Shown piece after piece: positions 24,260-36,517 of a DNA stretch of 64,000 nt. The translations under genes and the position numbers were made by a program. Positions within the stretch are counted from its first letter, which is position 1, and every line of letters starts with the position of its first letter. The DNA comes from Spinacia oleracea (taxonomy: Eukaryota > Streptophyta > Magnoliopsida > Caryophyllales > Amaranthaceae): positions 117,153,157 through 117,217,156 of the forward strand of contig NC_079492.1 in assembly GCF_020520425.1 (NCBI RefSeq), in the 5' to 3' direction. A model generated the notes under the pieces. It saw only the letters and a list, made by a program, of their open reading frames with translations. It ran no database searches and had not been told where the DNA came from.

Positions 24260-25972
24260 GCTATATCCGGGTACAGCCAAAGCTGGCTGTACCCCCATCC
24301 AAAACGATGTCGTTTTGTGTTGTTTAAAATGAACATTAATATACTGGTACAAAAATGAACATTTAATATTTCGAAAATGAACATTTATTTATTTATTTGG
24401 AATGAACATTTACTATTTTGGAAATGAACATTTATTTATTTATTTGGAGGTAAACTACAAAAATGAACATTTACTATTTCGGAAATGAACATTTATTTAT
24501 TTATTTGGAATGAACATTTACTATTTTGGAAATGAACATTTATTTATTTATTGGGAAATAAACAATATAGGCGCTTGTAAAAACATAAAAGACCAATGAA
24601 GTGAACAATTTCATTATGAACATTAACCATATATTTATTATGAACAAACCAATAAACAAGAAAGAACAAATAATTCAACAAAAAAGAACAAACAATATAA
24701 AAAAGAACATAAAATTCCAGAAAAAAGAACAGCCAATACTAAAATTATGAACAATTTTATGATGAATTTTAAAGCCAACATGAAAGAACAAACAATACAA
24801 CAAGAAAGAAAAAATACTGGTACAAAAATGAACATTTACTATTTCGGAAATGAACATTTATTTATTTATTTGGAATGAACATTTACTATTTTGGAAATGA
24901 ACATTTATTTATTTATTTGGAAATAAACTACAAAAATGAACATTTACTATTTCGGAAATGAACATTTACTATTTCGGAATTGAACATTTATTTATTTATT
25001 TGGAATGAACATTTACTATTTTGAAAATGAACATTTATTTATTTATTTGGAAATAAACTACAAAAATGAACATTTACTATTTCGGAAATGAACATTTACT
25101 ATTTCGGAATTGAACATTTATTTATTTATTTGGAATGAACATTTACTATTTTGAAAATGAACATTTATTTATTTATTTGAAAATAAACAATATAGGCGCT
25201 TGTAAAAACATAAAAGACCAATGAAGTGAAAAATTTCATTATGAACATTAACCATATATTTATTGTGAACAAACAAATAAACAAGAAAGAACAAATAATT
25301 CAACAAAAAAGAACAAACAATATAAAAAAGAACATAAAGTTCCAGAAAAAAGAACAAACAATACAACAATTATGAGCAATTTTATGATGAATTTTAAAGC
25401 CAACATAAAAGAACAAACAAATACAACAATAAGTTTGATGAATGAATTTAAAAAACAACAAGAAAGAACAAACAGTACAACAAGAAAGAACAAACAATAC
25501 AAGAAGAAAGAGTAAAAGATTAATGAAGAGTTTAATTATGAACATTAACGTACCATATGATTATTATAAACAAACAAATAAACAAGAAAGAACAAACAAT
25601 ATAAAAAAGAACATAAAATTCAAAGAACAAACAATACAAAAAGAAAGAATAAAAGATTAATGAAGAGTTTAATTATGAACATTAACCATATGATTATTAT
25701 AAACAAACAAATAAACAAGAAAGAACAAACAATATAAAAAAGAACATAAAATTCCAGAAGAAAGAACAAAATATACAACAATTATGAAAATTTGATGATG
25801 AATTTAAAAAACAACATGAAAGAACAAACAGTACAACAAGAAAGAACAAACAGTACAATAAGAATGAACAAACAGTACAATAAAAAAGAACAAACAGTCG
25901 ACAAGAATGAACAAACAATATGAGCGTGTCGTTTTTGGGGTACAGCCAGAGCTGGCTGTACCCGGGTACAGC
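24260..25972. mobile_element. Foldback-like element with internal tandem repeats
   Basis: The left end reads CCGGGTACAGCC...GGCTGTACCCC and the right end is its reverse complement. Each end therefore carries a small palindrome and the two ends are inverted relative to each other. The interior is tandem arrays of AATGAACATTTA(C/T)TATTT(C/T)GGAA-like units and AGAACAAACAATACAA-like units. There is no transposase. No clear target duplication was found, though GATTG(G)CAAATAG occurs just outside both ends. Long minus-strand ORFs rich in Phe, Leu and Cys are artefacts of the repeats. Confidence 0.65.
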
Positions 25973-25989
25973 AGTTAGCGATTGGCAAA

Positions 25990-26760
25990 TAGAGATGGCT
26001 AAAGAGGTGGGTTGGTGAGTCATGGGGGGTCGGTAATAGTTGACTCACGACCGACACACTGAAAGTCGGGGTGGGTCAAATTATGGGTTGTGTTAGAAAA
26101 AATTGACACAATACGTGATTGGTCGTGGGTTGTGTGGGTAGTGGGTCGTGGTGTGTTGTACAGGTCGAGTGGGTCTAGTGAAATTGGTGGGTTTGTACGT
26201 GTTTTGTGCCTGATGTTGCTCTGGTGGATCTGGTAGATTTGGTGGGTTTATAGAGGTTTGGAGGATGATGTGGGTCAAGTGAGTCAAGTGAGTTTGGAAA
26301 GATTATTTAATTACAAAATTCATATGAACTTAAATTAATTAATATTTATGTTATTGACATTACTAAATCATATGTACAATTAAAAATAAAATTAAAATTT
26401 ATTTGTATTTTAAACATATCAAATAGTTTAAATTATGATGGTAGGTCAGTTGGGTCACATGGTTTGGTGAGCTAGGTTTGTGTGTCGGATGGGCTAGGTT
26501 CGTAGGTCAGGTTCATATGTTGGGTGGGTTGTGTTTGGTGGGGTGGGTGTGCCGTGGTGGGCTGTGCCGAGTTGGGTGGATCGAAATGGGCAGTGTTAGG
26601 AAAACTAACCCAAGACACATAAAAAGATATACCCGTGTTGGGAGGGTCGTGTTATGAGTATTTATAAGTGAATTTGACCTCTTTAACCCACTACGGATTG
26701 TGTCAGGGTGGATTGAGTCGGTAGCCCAATGACCATCTCTAATAGCAAGCTAACAAGGAT
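25990..26760. other. G/T-skewed degenerate repeat region
   Basis: The plus strand is dominated by irregular GGGTTGTG/GTGGGTCG words (25990-26280 and 26440-26740) separated by an AT-rich interval. No gene is seen. It may be the complement of the CCGAA-rich minisatellite at 7.7 kb. Confidence 0.45.
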
Positions 26761-26902
26761 ACAATGGTTGTTTTGATTGTAATCTGATTGGGAACATTAG
26801 GGAAGAAAGATCCCGACAATGTTAAGAGTGTGAACTAAAGGGACTATCCCAGGATCCAAGTAACAATCATGGGATAAGAACGTATGCATCCTAATAGTAG
26901 TA

Positions 26903-27151
26903 CTCCCTTCGTTTAAGTTCTTTACGCTTTGAAAAATGTGTCCAACAATCAAAACTTTGACCATAAATTCTCACTATTATATCTATTGAAAATTATCATG
27001 AAATATCTTGTTAGATTTTTCTCAAAATATATTTTATAAGTATCAACTTTTATAATTTGTTGCCTTACAGAATTGGATATATTAACGGTCATACATTTCA
27101 CCGAATTCCGTGCAAATAGTAAGTGTAAAGATTTTTTTGAAACGGAGGTAG
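26903..27151. mobile_element. Stowaway-like MITE (249 bp)
   Basis: Ends read CTCCCTTCGTTTAAGTTC at the left and the complement of GAAACGGAGGTAG at the right, flanked by TA on both sides. Confidence 0.75.
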
Positions 27152-27639
27152 TATATCCTAACTCTCATTAATGAAGTTATTTCCTACAAATGATCGTTCC
27201 TCAGCAGCAAGTCATAACACTTCTTTTAAGACATTGAGTATAGCAATTGGGTCATTTCACTCTTTTTTTTATTGCGCTTACGATGAGAATGAAAATAAAT
27301 TCAAGTGTTATTTGACAAGAAATTAACATCATGATGTCCATGGTAATGAAACTTTGTCTCAAACTTGGTGTTTTTCTTCATAAATTTGCATTCCCACCTA
27401 ATACCACTCTCCAAATGGTAATGGATGGTAATGGAAATTTATAAAGAAAAAGAGATAATCTTAAGTGAACTAGCATTCCTATGGGAATAGATATTGATTT
27501 TCCTTACAAATTTACATACAAATTCATCCCCATAGACACCATTTATGGTCGACTACCGAACGGACTGTAAATACACCCCATCACCATTTATGGTCAACTA
27601 CCAAACAGACAGTAAAAATTCACAGTGTAATGTATTTTA
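27152..27639. other. No gene seen
   Basis: AT-rich sequence. It contains a short tandem duplication around ACACC(CC)AT...CACCATTTATGGTC(G/A)ACTACC (about 27537-27610). Confidence 0.4.
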
Positions 27640-27826
27640 AGCTAGTTTTTACCATGGTACATGTTTATGAATTTTAAACTTGTATCATGGTTTAGACTTA
27701 TGAATTTTTAGCTCCGACCATGATATAGACTTGCGAATTTTAACCTCGTACCATGACAGGAGCTTAAAATTCATAAGTGTATACTATGATCGAAGTTCAA
27801 AATTCAAGGTACCTACTTATACCCGT
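27640..27826. repeat. Fragment of the CCATGG-palindrome foldback family
   Basis: Repeated GTACCATGGTAC-like and CTTATGAATTTT(A)AGCT-like words match the inner arms of the foldback element at 52424-53287. This is a fragment only. Confidence 0.6.
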
Positions 27827-27903
27827 CACAAGTGTATAAATCTCCAGAATACTCATCACCACCGGTGTAGAAGTCTCCAACATACATTCCACCATCGCCA
27901 GTT
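27827..27903 (+). pseudogene. Extensin-like coding relic
   Basis: This short stretch encodes [11 protein letters not shown] then a stop, then KSPTYIPPSPV then a second stop. It matches the N-terminal repeat of the flanking extensin-like genes. It sits immediately upstream of the promoter of gene 2, so it is a broken copy. Confidence 0.8.
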
Positions 27904-28217
27904 GACAAAAATTATTGCATATCTGATTAATCTGAATGTAATCGGTAAAAGTTTACATCCAGAAGTTAAAGAACTATTCATGTCTTTGAATTGAAAAAAT
28001 CGTGCTTACATGGGTAGATTACCAAGTGGAACTATTTAAAAAAATTATGCAAGACTTACTCAACTTTATTTATTTTAGTGAATTATATCATGGAATTAAT
28101 CAAAGGAAATGGCTTATATAAATCCTTTTGGCAAATCATATGTTTCATAACTCATCCTTCATTAAGCAGTTTGAAGCAATAAAAGCTTTAGTGAAAATCA
28201 TCTCATCTCCTAATAAA
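27904..28217 (+). promoter_or_regulatory. Promoter of extensin-like gene 2
   Basis: TATATAAAT at 28115-28123 lies 103 bases before the chosen ATG. The region is collinear with 3326-3654. Confidence 0.75.
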
Positions 28218-28697
28218 ATGGCACTTACTAAAGCTTCACTCATGTCTTTCCTGCTCATGACCTTGGTAGCGTTTTCATCTGCTCGTGACTACCCAACTTA
28301 TTCTCCTGAATACAAGGTATATACCCCAACACCGGTGTATGAATCTCCAGAATACTCATCACCACCGGTGTACGAGTCTCCAACATACACTCCACCATCG
28401 CCAGTTTACGAGCCCCCAACATATACTCCACCATCGCCAGTTTACGAGTCCCCAACATACACTCCACCGTCACCTGTTTACACCCCATCACCCGTATACA
28501 AATCCCCTGAATACACCCCATCACCCGTATACAAATCTCCCGAATACACCCCATCACCAGTTTACACTCCACCGTCTTACGAGTCTCCCTCATACACTCC
28601 AACCTATACTCCATCTTACGAATCTCCCGCATACACTCCAACCTACACTCCACCATCTTACGAGTCTCCCGCATACACTCCATCGCCACTTTACTGA
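28218..28697 (+). CDS. Tyr/Pro-rich extensin-like cell-wall protein 2
   Basis: This 159-residue secreted protein is paralogous to the gene at 3655. The start at 28218 (MALTKAS) gives a normal signal peptide ([13 protein letters not shown]); an in-frame ATG at 28128 would add an unlikely polar extension. The mature chain carries [30 protein letters not shown] and a C-terminal set of [14 protein letters not shown] units. Compared with gene 1 it has fewer SPVYNSPEY repeats and a different C-terminal repeat, so repeat number is the main divergence. No intron is seen. AATAAA lies about 120 bases downstream. Homology with gene 1 continues to about 28950. It is likely cross-linked into the wall through Tyr, by analogy with extensins. 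Confidence 0.82.
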   Translation: MALTKASLMSFLLMTLVAFSSARDYPTYSPEYKVYTPTPVYESPEYSSPPVYESPTYTPPSPVYEPPTYTPPSPVYESPTYTPPSPVYTPSPVYKSPEYTPSPVYKSPEYTPSPVYTPPSYESPSYTPTYTPSYESPAYTPTYTPPSYESPAYTPSPLY

Positions 28698-29467
28698 TTA
28701 ACTAATATTTCATCCCAAGCCATTGATATGTATATTGCTTACTGATTAACTAATATTTCATCCCAAGCCATTGGGTTTGATAACTTTTTCTTGTCTCGTG
28801 TTGTATTTTAATTTTTACAAAAATAAATGATGTTATTCATCGAGCTGCATGCTATCTCATGTTATACATGTAAACAAATTATAGCTTTTTAAAAGAATGT
28901 ACAAGTTCTTATGTTCAATGGGGATAGTTTACATATGTTTTGATTGTCTATTGCTTACACGAAGGAACACTTAAAAAAAATTCACACCACCATATAAATG
29001 TCAAAACATTACTAGAAAAATAAATAGTAGCAGGCACCAGCGCTATGTTCTGTTAAAGACTAACCCTATTCCTACAGGTTCATTAAGAATTGATAGCAAA
29101 ATAGATTCACTGTTTCCAGATGCTTTCAATGAAACAGCCACTACAGTGCTCGAGCTAATTTCTTTGGGGGCCACAAGCATATCACATTCAGAAATTACTC
29201 ACAAAATGGCCAAAAATCTTCTCTAAGGATATCACTCTCAAAAATTCAAAATTACCCCATAGGGATAAAATACCATACAAGTATATGACAATGAAGTCAT
29301 CGATAACAATAAAACTAACTAGAAACTTTGTAGCCATATCGTTCAAGATAATCATCCCTGGTATATTAAAGCTCACACCAATTACGATTGTACTAATAGT
29401 ACACAGTAGCCAACAAACTTCAACTCCTAAATGCAATTCAGCCAAAAAGATGGTGATATGGACTGAT

Positions 29468-31593
29468 TTAGAAGATACGGTATGGCTTTCCCATGGAACT
29501 CTTCAGGTATAAGCACCGAACCTGCCAAAACATAAACAAAGTCAGTTACTTGGAGATCGATGCAGAATTGAACTGCAATATGGCTATGATAGTATAGAAA
29601 TAGAACATTTGTTTTTGATGAATATCACAAGCATTTAAGAAACGCTCACATTTTGCCAGTTCTTCTTGAGCAGTGAAACCAGAAAGTTAACACTCATTTG
29701 CACATTTTGGAAAATCTGCTTCTCTTCCATACTCAAGTTACCAACAGCAACTCCCATGCACAGAACTTTCTTAAGCTGAAACTTCACGGTTGCCTTGATC
29801 TCATTAACTTTGTTCTCAAGGGGCTCTTGGTGGGTGACAAGTGTTGGAAACTTACCTGAATAAGCAATATACATATCAATGAGCAATAACTGAAGAATGA
29901 AAATAGTCGCAGCACAGGAATACTGATTAACTAAATAGTAAGTGCAGCTGGAAGTTTGTTCAATGTATGCTTTGATAAGGTCATATACTATGTTACAATA
30001 CTCCTTAAACTAACGCAGTAATATGCTTATAATCAAAACCAATCAAACACACTTGCCTGCCTTGTTAAGACCAGGACCGAGCAAACGGGGAATCTGCTTA
30101 ATAACAGCTTCAGATGCAAGGAAAGCGTGATACTTCTTTGCAAGCTTCTTAACCAACTTCTTGTTCTTGTTGAGTTTCTTCAAAGCTTCTACATCCATCC
30201 ATTGCAATCCTATCCTCTCAGCCTACCATCACATCAACCTTGCATCAGTAAGGACTAACGAGAGTGCAAAACAACAAGGCACAAAGACTTTGGTATCCCA
30301 AACAATATTGCGTTGCTACCAAATGCACATTAGGAATATAGAACTAGTACTTGAAAGAATTCCAAAAGCATATGATACTAAGCAATAGAATGACTTGAGA
30401 GACACATGCTTTACTGTTAGCTGATAAGTTGTAAGTCTAAAGCAATAGAATAACACAGAGTTTTGTACTCAACATGTATTTTGCTCAAATGACTAAAAAA
30501 ATCTACAACCAAGTACTTGTTACCTCTTCCACATGCTGTGCATCTCCAAGCATGCAAACCTTCATCTTGGGACGAGGGATGTGTGGCAACTTAACAGAGC
30601 CACTGAAACGCTTGTCCTTTTGAGGATCATAATTCTTCAGCCCAATCTGGAGCTCAACTGTCTCGGTAAACTTGCGATTCTTCTCTTTGGCATCACTTGC
30701 AATTCCAGTGATGGCTTCTCTCACAGCCTCACTCTGAAGCTTACTGCAACAACAATACAAAAACATATTCCGGTCATTCACACAACATTAACAAACAACT
30801 AAAGGTATGTGACAACCAGAATCAGGCGAGAACAGAGGATTACAGTGTTTTAAATCAATCAAGTTATATTCTATCTCAGTACTAGCATTTCAAAATAAAA
30901 GAACACATTGGATATCCATTTGAAACCTCAATGAATATGAGCATCAATTGTCAAAACTTGCAATTCTTCTAATACATTAAGCTTAAAGTACTTCAAAACA
31001 TGTTACTGTGATCTATAGTCTATACAGCTTACATTGAAAGAAGGCAACCGTCATAGAAAAGTAACAACCACAAAACCGAAATGTGGCTGATTTTCCTCGA
31101 ACAATTGATATTATAAAGAGAAAGAAAAAAAAAATCTAACTTTAAGCTTGGTAATGAGTAAGGCATAGAACTTAGACAACAGCATAGACATATACTCAAC
31201 TTGCTTGTGCTACGCATTAATATCAACCCATTCTATCACTATACTCATGTTTAGGATTTATCGCATTGTACCTTCACAAAACATGTTTAGGGTTTATCGC
31301 AGTGCAAAAAACAGATAGATTTGGGGTTTTAAATTCACAAATTATTCCACGTATTAAACAAGACTTTCCAAAAACCTAGAACTTTGGATCGATTCACACA
31401 TCAATTTTCGGATACAGCAAGCAGTACCCCTTCAAAAAATTTCAGATATAATTAACTAACAATACCATTTCAACATTTAAATACAAAAATCCTAAATACA
31501 AGTTATAAAACCCTAAATACAAGTTATAAAACCCATTAGAAAATAAATCGAAAACGCCAGAAATCGGAAATGCGGAAGATAAGCATACCTCAT
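29468..31593 (-). CDS. RPL10A: 60S ribosomal protein L10a (uL1 family), five coding exons
   Basis: Cytosolic large-subunit protein of the L1 stalk. Coding exons in transcript order: 31589-31593 (only ATGAG), 30524-30743, 30057-30222, 29650-29855 and 29468-29521. They total 651 nt and give 216 residues, the usual family length. Recognisable blocks include [94 protein letters not shown] and [20 protein letters not shown]. All phases join cleanly with no stop. Introns 1, 2 and 4 are GT-AG; intron 3 starts CAG|GCAAGT, a GC-AG intron. The ATG is split from the rest by an 845-base first intron. The upstream sequence to about 31760 is CT-rich like a ribosomal-protein leader. The gene appears intact, in contrast to most of the window. 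Confidence 0.96.
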
Positions 31594-31928
31594 GATTATA
31601 GCTTAATGGAGCAACCTGACAACAATTAACACACAAAATGGCGAATTAAGGTTAAATAAATTCGAGAGATTCAAGTGAACGCAGAAATTATTGAGAGGAG
31701 GAGAGAGAGAGTACCGGAGGGAAGTAGCTAGGGTCTGAATATGAGACTGAACACTTCAAACCACGCTTCATAAAAATGGACCTATCCTAAGACCTAACCC
31801 GAAAGGCCAAAAAGGCCGCAAAAGCCCGGCCCTGTTTTAATTCCGCTATATTTGAGTCCAAACTTTTTCATGCTAAGGGTGTGTCAGTCGTCAGACTGTT
31901 TTTTTTTTTTATGCGAATAAACCGGGAG

Positions 31929-32244
31929 CACAAATTCTTATTTACAATGGGTGTACAATAAATATTGTACACCGAAGTAAAAGTTAACTCAAAATGCTTA
32001 AAGTTAAGCTTATATATGTAAAAGTTATCTATTTTTAAGTGATTAATTGTTTCATTTTATTAAAACTTATTTCTTCAAAATCACTAATAATGTATAAAAT
32101 TAATCATTTAATCATTTCTATCAACTTTTTTTTTTACTAATATAAAAGTTAATCAAAACTATGTTAAAGTTACGAAAAAAGTGGTAAAAGTTATCTTGGT
32201 GTACAATAAATTTATTGTACACCTTGTGCGCGCAAGACGTTTTG
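31929..32244. mobile_element. MITE with 9-bp TSD nested at the left tip of the MULE unit
   Basis: AACCGGGAG occurs at 31920-31928 and 32245-32253. The ends are imperfect inverted repeats, both containing GGTGTACAATAAAT and its complement about 20 bases in. The interior is rich in AAAGTTA words. The 9-bp duplication suggests a small Mutator-type MITE. Confidence 0.75.
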
Positions 32245-32941
32245 AACCGGGAGATGATACAGTTACCCTAGGGGTAACCTGACTGGACTTACCCTGCAAT
32301 CAGGTAAGGACATGTCAGCTTGAAATTTTAGGGTTTAGGGGGGAAACTTCTGTTTTTAGGGGGAAAAAATTTCAGTCTTTTCGCCATTCTTGCACTCAGG
32401 AGCGCGCAAAATACCGCCCAACTCTCTCCCAAAAAAAATCCCGCCCAAATATTGCAACCTATTCCTAAAAAAAAAAAAGAATTCAACTCGACTTTTCTGG
32501 AAATAGGTAAATTTTCTTGAAACTCCATTTGATTTCTAATGCCTTATTAGTTATCATTGTGATATTTTTCTTTAAAATAGAACAATTCAATTCGATTCTT
32601 TGGTATGTCTATCTGTGTTATTTCTTATACTTTATGAAATAATGTATTCTCGATTATGTTTATTTAGAGTTTATCAGATTTTCTGTATTTCTTGTAAATC
32701 TGGTTTAATGCGTTTAATTTGGAATGACGGAGAAAACAATGTGCCTGTTAATATGTGCAGCAAGTAATTATTTTATTAATTTTTGTATGTAGTGTAATTT
32801 ATTTATTGTGTATGTAGGTTTAATACCCATTAATATCTGCAGTAGTCTTTTACAAATTAAATGGCCGATGATTTAATTTAATATGTATTAATATCAAATA
32901 ATCTTGTAGTTATGTTAATTAATTATTTATTTTACAGAGAA

Positions 32942-35924
32942 ATGGTTAGTATAGACCTAAATGGTGAACCAGAGGCCGAAGATGGTACTGTTGTGAATTT
33001 TACTACGTCGACCCCCCCCCCCCTAAAACAGGAATGCGTTTTGATTCCGGTTTTGAATTTATTGAATTTTGTCACCGTTATGCCTACAATGAAGGTTTTG
33101 AGATGTTTGTGAGTAGTGATGAGTTAAAGAAAGAGTATAAGGATAAGGGTGTTAGTAAAAAAAGGTATAGGAGAACTTGAGGCTAAGGCGCATATGATGC
33201 AATGAATAAGATTAAAATGCAAGAAGGGAGGTGTTAAAAAAAGCGAGGGGTCTAATGTTACAGGTTGCAAAGTGTTTGTTTATGGTTCATTTAAAAATGG
33301 AGAGTTTATAGTAGTTAATTGTGATTTGGTGCATAATCACCCTCTTAGCCCCGAATGTAGTCAATTGATGGTTAATTACCGGAGCATTGATGGAGCTACC
33401 TTCGATAGGATAATGATAAATGAAAGGGGGGGTGTGAGCGTTAGTAGAAACTTTGGCACTCAACTGATTGAAAAAGGTGGTTTTGATAATATTACGTTCA
33501 ACAAAAGGGATGTTAGGAACGTCATAGCTGTTGAACGTCGTAAAACAATGTTTGAGGAAGGAGATGCTGCCAGTCTTGAAAAGTATTTCAAATCACAACG
33601 AGAATTGAATAGCGATTTTTATAGTTCTATGCAAGGAGATGAAGAAGGTATTTTAAAGAACGCATTCTAGTCCGACGCGCGTAGCAGAGGAACTTGCAAA
33701 TACTTCGGGGATGTGATTAGTTTCGACACCACCTTCTCTAGCAATAGGTACGTAAATGTATTTCGTACTTTTATACATTACGCCAGCATAATGTTTTTGT
33801 TATTTAGGTCTATTCTTATTTTTTTGTAATATATTAGGATTTGATAATGGTTATTGTGTAGGTTGAGCTGTTGTTACTTATTAGGGTTATATATGTATGT
33901 CTTTTATTTTATTTTATTATATTTATGCATGTTCGTTTAATTTGCATGCTGATCATCACTAACTGGTTACGTATGTTATATTTTATTATAAAAAGTGAAT
34001 TTGTTCATTTTTATTATATTTTATTATAAAAAGTGAATTTGTTCATTTTTATTATATTTTATTATAAAAAGTGAATTTGTTCATTTTTATTATCATGTTG
34101 TAGATAATTGGTTACGTGGTAGTGCAGTTCATGATGATTATATGTTATGTTAATTATATTTTTCAATCAAGCAGGTATCGTATGCCATTTGCCCCTTTTG
34201 TTGGCGTGAACCACCACGGGAAATCAATTGTATTCGCTGCCGCTTTAATATCACATGAAGATACTGAAACTTTTGTTTGGGTTTTTGAGGAATGGTTGAA
34301 GTGCATGGGAAAGCCTCCGAAGGGAATTTTAACCGACCAAGACAAGGCAATCGGTAAGGCAATAAGCCTAGTTTTCCCAGGTGTTCCACACCGTCTTTGT
34401 TTGTGGCACATGCTACAGAATGCCTCTCGGAACCTTGGCAAACTTGCTGAATGGAAAAGAATTGATACACTTATTAGAACGGTCGTTCATGATATGCTCG
34501 ATCCTGTGGAGTTTGATGAGGCTTGGTGTCTTGTGATGGACACATATAATCAACGTAAGGGCTGGATGCTGGATGCGTACCATAACCGTCAACAATGGGC
34601 ACCAGCCTACAATAGAGGCATATTTTGGGCCGGAATGTCATCTACACAGCGAAGTGAAGGTATGAATCGTTACTTCAAAACTCATGTAGACCTAGAATGT
34701 GGATTACTGCAGTTCATTAAAAACTATGAGTTTTGTATGAATATAAAGGCAGAGGAAGAAAAGGAGGATAATTTTGATTGTATAGATAAGCCTCCTCAAC
34801 TTGATGTTGACAAGAATGTGTTAGCTGAGTACGTTTTCCATAAGGTTTACACCAACGAGATGTTTGGGGATATTGTGTGTGAGCGTAAAGGTTTAACCCA
34901 CACAAATGTTACCAAAATTGATGCAATAGGATCACTTTTGTTGTATAGAGCTGACGAGAAACTGACCTCCCCTCATTGGAGGAAACGGTTCAAAAGATAC
35001 ACCGTTAAAGTAGATAAGGTTAAAGGAGAGCTAAGTTGTTCATGTCAGTTGTTTGAATTTAGTGGTATTCTATGTAGGCATATACTCAAAGCCATGGATG
35101 TGGAGGATTTTCAATTTATACCGGGGAAATATATATACTAGATAGATGGAGGAAACAAGTTAGGTCTTATGAGAGCTTGAGGGTTTCATACTATGATCCG
35201 GAGGAATCAAGTCGGCTAGCAAAAGCTAAAGAGCTATCTTTAAGGCACAATTATTTGAAAGAATTGGCCATGCATAATGACGTTGCATACAAGTTGTATA
35301 CGGAAGCTACTGATATAGTTAGGCTAAAAATGGAGGATGCGCTGGGTATACGAAAAACGGGTGACCAAGGTGATACGTCTATTATTTGGTGGGATCCCGA
35401 AGCACGTAATGTGTTTGGTCGTCGTAGATTAAGGCCAAGAGAGTGTATTGAGCGTGCTCTAAAAAGGACAGTTCAACCCGTTCAAGATGATGTTATTAAA
35501 ACCCCGGTTGATAAGAGGCATGTTGGTAGGCCAAAGAAAGGACCTTGTTCAATTTACGACAAATCTAAGAAGAAACAAGCATGTACGCACGCTGAGATTG
35601 CAGCCAATGAGGTAATTTTATGTTGTTATTTAGTCTTTTATTAGGTTATTATGGGAAAATATCGATTATAATTTAATCAGGTTTACGCTCATTGTAGGAA
35701 CTTATTAGGTCCATGTATGGGCATATTCTAGCTACCAGGCTAGGCAAGAACATGCAAACAACGTCAACGGTGAACGTGTACATCCTTACTACAATGGACA
35801 TGGACCTGTGTTAGAAGACATTCCTGAAAGTTCTCAAATTAATTTATCTGAAGATATATCTCAGACTTTCGTTTACGATACATATGAATGGCGTACACGA
35901 CTCGGAGGTCGGTTGACAATGTAG
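32942..35924 (+). pseudogene. FAR1/MURA-type MULE transposase, disabled
   Basis: A FAR1-type DNA-binding region is followed by a MULE DDE region (SFDTTF ... GVNHHGKSIVFAAALI ... GILTDQDKAIGKAI ... VPHRLCLWHMLQNA) and a SWIM zinc finger (CSCQLFEFSGILCRHIL). A basic tail with VGRPKKGP comes last. The catalytic acidic residues in FDTT and TDQD are retained. There are several breaks. A C12 run at 33012-33023 shifts the frame between the leader and GMRFDSGFEF. Stops follow near 33178. ILKNAF is followed by TAG (33668) where Trp is normal. A TATATATA slip near 35128-35138 shifts the frame before the DRWRKQV segment. Introns lie near 33750-34170 and 35612-35697, and the last exon ends at 35924. It is not active as read. 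Confidence 0.85.
33977..34100 (+). repeat. 38-bp tandem repeat x3 in a transposase intron
   Basis: GTGAATTTGTTCATTTTTAT plus an AT-rich remainder repeats at 33995, 34033 and 34071, exactly 38 bases apart. Confidence 0.9.
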
Positions 35925-36517
35925 TTGCTGATATGTTGAAATTCTTTGGTTATTTTGTTTTAGTATCTTATAGTTAAAAAAACACAGAGATGTGTTGAAT
36001 TTTTGTTGTGCTTAATTGTTGTTTCCTGTGGGAAAATATTGATTGTTGTTGTTTTTTACATGAAACACATCTAGTGGCCAGTGTCCTTTTGCATATCCAT
36101 TTTTGTCCATTTTGCACTGATTTAATATGGAAATGAGTTTCTTTATTCAAGTTTCTTTTTGTAGTTGAATACGAAAAGAGTTGACTAAAACCAACAACTT
36201 TATCAATCACTAATATAATCTGAGGCCAAAGTATTTATTTTTTAGAACATTGACCTGAAAGAAGTATTTAATTTTTGTATATCCTTGTTCTTTATTGTTT
36301 CCAATTAAAAATATATCTTTGATTGAAACATCATCTAAAACGGAAGATTCTTGTTAAATCAATAAATAAAAGTACTAGCATAATTCAATACTACATAAAC
36401 ATTCTTGTCCCAAAGTTTTCCCCCCATACAAAATATATTGCTAGATATTACATAATGATGCATATAGAAACACAAGTGTTATCCATCTGATGTCATAGAA
36501 CTAGTGGTATAACACAA

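Noticed and set aside
24638-26057. Cys/Phe/Leu-rich minus-strand ORFs that look like small membrane proteins
   Set aside because: They are translations of tandem AGAACAAACAATACAA-type repeats inside the foldback element; no start context or conserved domain.
28255-28701. Shadow ORFs over extensin-like gene 2
   Set aside because: Same repeat-driven artefact as above.
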